From the NCBI RefSeq assembly GCF_000013385.1, contig NC_007760.1:4066001-4130000 (forward strand): DNA of 64,000 nucleotides, read 5' to 3'. The notes below the pieces were generated by a model. It did no database searches, was not told where the DNA came from, and saw only the letters and a program-made list of their open reading frames with translations. Origin of the DNA: Anaeromyxobacter dehalogenans 2CP-C (GTDB taxonomy: Bacteria > Myxococcota > Myxococcia > Myxococcales > Anaeromyxobacteraceae). Position 1 is the stretch's first letter. Each line of letters begins with the position of its first letter. A program made the translations under genes and the position numbers. This document shows positions 61,989 to 64,000 of the stretch, piece after piece.

Positions 61989-62471
61989 ATGAATCGGCGG
62001 CTGCCACATCCCCCGACGTCCTGCGCCCTCGCGCTCCTCCTGGCGACGGCGCTATCGCTCGTCGCGCCAGCCGCGGCGCGCGCGGCGAGCTGCAGCCTGA
62101 CCATGGGCACGTCGATCGCGTTCGGCGCCTACGACCCGCTCTCCCCCGTGCCGCTCACCACCACCGGCATGCTGCAGTACCGCTGCTCGCGCGGGCAGCC
62201 CATCCGCATCACGTTCACCGCCGGAAGCTCCGGCGACGTGTACGCCCGCACGCTGCGCCAGGGACCCTGGACGCTCGCGTACAACCTGTATGCGGACGCG
62301 GGCTTCGGGACGGTCTGGGGGGACGGCACCGGCGGCACCGCGGCCGCGCCCGCCGTCACCACGCTCTCGAACGGCCTCACCGTGGCCTACGTCTTCGGGC
62401 GCATCCCCGCGCGGCAGGAGCCGCCGGTCGGCCCGTACTCCGACACCATCGTGGTGACGTTCGAGTTCTGA
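61989..62471 (+). CDS. Spore coat U domain pilus subunit (SCPU), first
   Basis: The 160-aa exported protein has a signal peptide (LALLLATALSLVAPAAARAA) and an SCPU domain: CSLTMGTSIAFGAYDPLSPV, then GMLQYRCSRGQPIRITFTAG, LAYNLYADAGFGTVWGDGTG, and the end VFGRIPARQEPPVGPYSDTI followed by VVTFEF. The Cys pair and the alternating hydrophobic C-terminal strand used for donor-strand exchange are present. Such proteins build Csu-type adhesive pili. It is divergent from the chaperone-usher operon. Confidence 0.87.
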   Translation: MNRRLPHPPTSCALALLLATALSLVAPAAARAASCSLTMGTSIAFGAYDPLSPVPLTTTGMLQYRCSRGQPIRITFTAGSSGDVYARTLRQGPWTLAYNLYADAGFGTVWGDGTGGTAAAPAVTTLSNGLTVAYVFGRIPARQEPPVGPYSDTIVVTFEF

Positions 62472-62673
62472 CCGCGCGTCCGCGCGCGCAGCCTGCGCCC
62501 GGACGATATCGCGGACGAGCCGGACCCACCGCGGCGCCTGCGCGGCGACAGCGCCCCCGCGTTGACCACGGGTCACGCGCTCTTCACGTGGGATGGGGAT
62601 GCCGGGCGGCCTCGACCCCGGTTAGCGTCCGAGCCTCGCGATCTCGCGAACGTTCACCCAAGGAGTCATCCAC

Positions 62674-63171
62674 ATGCAGAAGCTCGCCCTGCGCCTCGCG
62701 CTCGCCATCGCCGCCCTCACCCTCACCGCCGGCGCCGCTCGTGCTGCGAGCGCGACCGCCACCCTCGACGTCACCGCCACGGTGGTCCCCTCCTGCACGA
62801 TCGCCGCCACGCCGGTCGCGTTCGGCAGCTACGACCCGCTCGTCACGAACGCCGCCACGGCGCTCGACGCGCAGGGCACCGTGACGGTCACCTGCACGAC
62901 CGGCACGGCGTACACCGTGGGTCTCGGCGCCGGGAACAGCGGCAGCGGCAGCCGCGCCATGCAGCACGCCTCGATCGCCGGCGCGCAGCTCCCGTACGAG
63001 CTCTACCAGGAGGCGGCCCGCACCACGGTCTGGGACAGCACGGTCATGCAGGCCGGCACCGCCGCGAGCATCACCCCGGTCCAGTACACGGTGTACGGCC
63101 GCATCCCGGCCGCCCAGAACGTCCCGACCGGCAACTACGCCGACGCGGTCGTCGCCACCGTCACGTTCTAG
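62674..63171 (+). CDS. Spore coat U domain pilus subunit (SCPU), second
   Basis: The 165-aa exported protein has a signal peptide (LALAIAALTLTAGAARAA), then LDVTATVVPSCTIAATPVAF, GSYDPLVTNAATALDAQGTV, TVTCTTGTAYTVGLGAGNSG, LPYELYQEAARTTVWDSTV, VQYTVYGRIPAAQNVPTGNY and ADAVVATVTF. It is closer than its neighbour to major subunits (CsuA/B-like), with an N-terminal strand TATLDVTATV suited to donor-strand exchange. AAGGAG lies 9 bp before the ATG. A 202-bp gap separates it from the first subunit gene, so it may have its own promoter. Confidence 0.88.
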   Translation: MQKLALRLALAIAALTLTAGAARAASATATLDVTATVVPSCTIAATPVAFGSYDPLVTNAATALDAQGTVTVTCTTGTAYTVGLGAGNSGSGSRAMQHASIAGAQLPYELYQEAARTTVWDSTVMQAGTAASITPVQYTVYGRIPAAQNVPTGNYADAVVATVTF

Positions 63172-63261
63172 CCGCTCGCCGTCGCCGCACCCTGCGCGCC
63201 GGTCCGCACCCGCGGGCCGGCGCGCGCTCCCGACACGTCACGATCCGTCAAGGGCGACCGC

Positions 63262-63879
63262 CTACCGCTGCGCCGCGCCGGCCGGGCCGACCACCCGCGC
63301 CGCGAGGATGCGGACCGGCGGCGACAGCGCCTGGCCCTTCGCCGGCGCCCTGTGGATGCGCCGCACCACGTCCATGCCGCGCACCACCCGGCCGAACGCG
63401 GCGAAGCCCTGGCCGTCCGGGTTGCGGCGGCCGCCGAAGTCCAGCTCCGGCTGCGCGCCCACGCAGACGAAGAAGTCGCTGGTGGCCGTGTCCGGTCCCG
63501 CGCGCGCCATCGAGATCGCGCCGTCCACGTGGCGCAGCCCCGTGTCGCGCGTGCGCTCCAGCCGGATGGGCGCGTGGTCGCGCTCCGCCCGCGCCGGCGC
63601 CACGCCCGCCTGCACCACGTCGATCTTCACCGGGCTGGCTGGCTGGTTGCCGGGGCGCACCGTGCGATGGAACCGGCCGCCGTCGTAGCGCCCCTCGCGC
63701 ACGTAGCGGAGGAAGTTGGCCACCGTCGCCGGCGCGCGCGCCGCGTCCAGCACCAGCTCGAGCTCGCCGAGCTCGGTCGTCATCACGACGTGGACCGGGG
63801 CCGCAGGCGCCGGCGGCGAGGCCGCGGGGGTCGCGGGGGCGGCGGCGAGCAGCAGCGCGAGGAGCGGGGACGCGATCAT
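63262..63879 (-). CDS. Periplasmic cyclophilin-type peptidyl-prolyl isomerase
   Basis: The 205-aa protein has a signal peptide (SPLLALLLAAAPATPAA), an Ala/Pro linker and a cyclophilin domain: VVMTTELGELELVLDAARAP, ATVANFLRYVREGRYDGGRF, then HRTVRPGNQ, DGAISMARAGPDTATSDFFV, CVGAQPELDFGG, GQGFAAFGRVVRGMDVVRRI. The catalytic Arg is in RFHR. It lacks the canonical QGGD after it (PGNQPAS instead). It probably assists folding of exported proteins. It is convergent with the second pilus subunit. Confidence 0.87.
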   Translation of the reverse strand: MIASPLLALLLAAAPATPAASPPAPAAPVHVVMTTELGELELVLDAARAPATVANFLRYVREGRYDGGRFHRTVRPGNQPASPVKIDVVQAGVAPARAERDHAPIRLERTRDTGLRHVDGAISMARAGPDTATSDFFVCVGAQPELDFGGRRNPDGQGFAAFGRVVRGMDVVRRIHRAPAKGQALSPPVRILAARVVGPAGAAQR

Positions 63880-63949
63880 TCAGCCAGCGTAGCGCCCGAT
63901 GCGGCCCACGCCATTTCTCCACACGCGGCGGCGCCGCCGGGGCACGCCG

Positions 63950-64000
63950 TCATCGCCGCAGCGCGTCCCGGATGTCGCGCAGCAGGACGACCTCCTCCGG
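63950..64000 (-). CDS. mscL: MscL large-conductance mechanosensitive channel, C-terminal end only
   Basis: The minus strand encodes PEEVVLLRDIRDALRR and a stop at 63,950. This matches the conserved C-terminal helix of MscL (EE..LL.EIRD.L). Only 16 residues are visible, and the rest lies beyond the right edge. The next gene on the same strand is the cyclophilin, 70 bp downstream. Confidence 0.65.
   Translation of the reverse strand, partial: PEEVVLLRDIRDALRR

Overview
The window looks like a high-G+C myxobacterium, most probably Anaeromyxobacter (Myxococcota). The signs are very GC-rich codon use right of about 23 kb, a protein with a MYXO-CTERM-like sorting tail, bactofilins beside a ParB/Srx protein, Cys-rich NGCE/NCGACG repeats in a lipoprotein, and a uppS-cdsA-dxr-rseP-tsaB gene order. 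The assignment rests on gene content only; no 16S rRNA gene is present.

Left part, 1 to about 22,990: an accessory island of visibly lower G+C that ends at the 3' end of a tRNA-Gly(GCC) gene (22,991-23,065, minus strand). Next to the tRNA lie a tyrosine integrase split by an in-frame amber codon and a small excisionase-like HTH protein. The island's left end lies outside the window. From 5,647 leftward, six genes on one strand with tight junctions encode Mrr, a probable EVE-HNH fusion, a 101-aa coupled protein, a second HNH-like zinc protein with a 9-G tract near its start, a 392-aa protein with a hydrophobic tail, and a protein running off the window edge. I regard this as the best candidate for an uncharacterised defence operon. 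Then come two broken genes (DUF6979-like and YgjP-like metallopeptidase), a PD-(D/E)xK-like protein paired with a HEPN-like protein, a frameshifted nuclease-like gene, and an EVE-DUF3883 protein. A phage/ICE-type recombination module follows (DUF932, Rad52-like annealing protein, RecB/Cas4-like nuclease), then a fibrinogen-like lipoprotein, an EcsC protein, an HNH nuclease and small unknown proteins.

Right part, 23 to 64 kb: core chromosome. It holds a heptosyltransferase, an unusual locally amplified REP-like element, pgsA, an AIM24/TPR protein, a lytic transglycosylase, nadB, a bactofilin-ParB/Srx-pyrE operon, a nitrilase-family amidase, a beta-barrel/FN3 surface pair, an ASADH-like protein without its catalytic Cys, and an operon for lipid, isoprenoid and tRNA modification functions (uppS, cdsA, dxr, rseP, tsaB, second M50 protease). 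Further right are a Ser/Thr kinase, a DnaC-like ATPase, lysC, rpoZ and groESL, the last with a CIRCE-like operator. The end holds two tandem gluzincin-TPR proteins, a small two-repeat protein, an archaic chaperone-usher pilus locus with divergent subunits, a cyclophilin and the end of mscL.

Several island genes carry single-base indels or a nonsense codon, so the island is either decaying or locally mis-sequenced. The core genes look intact.
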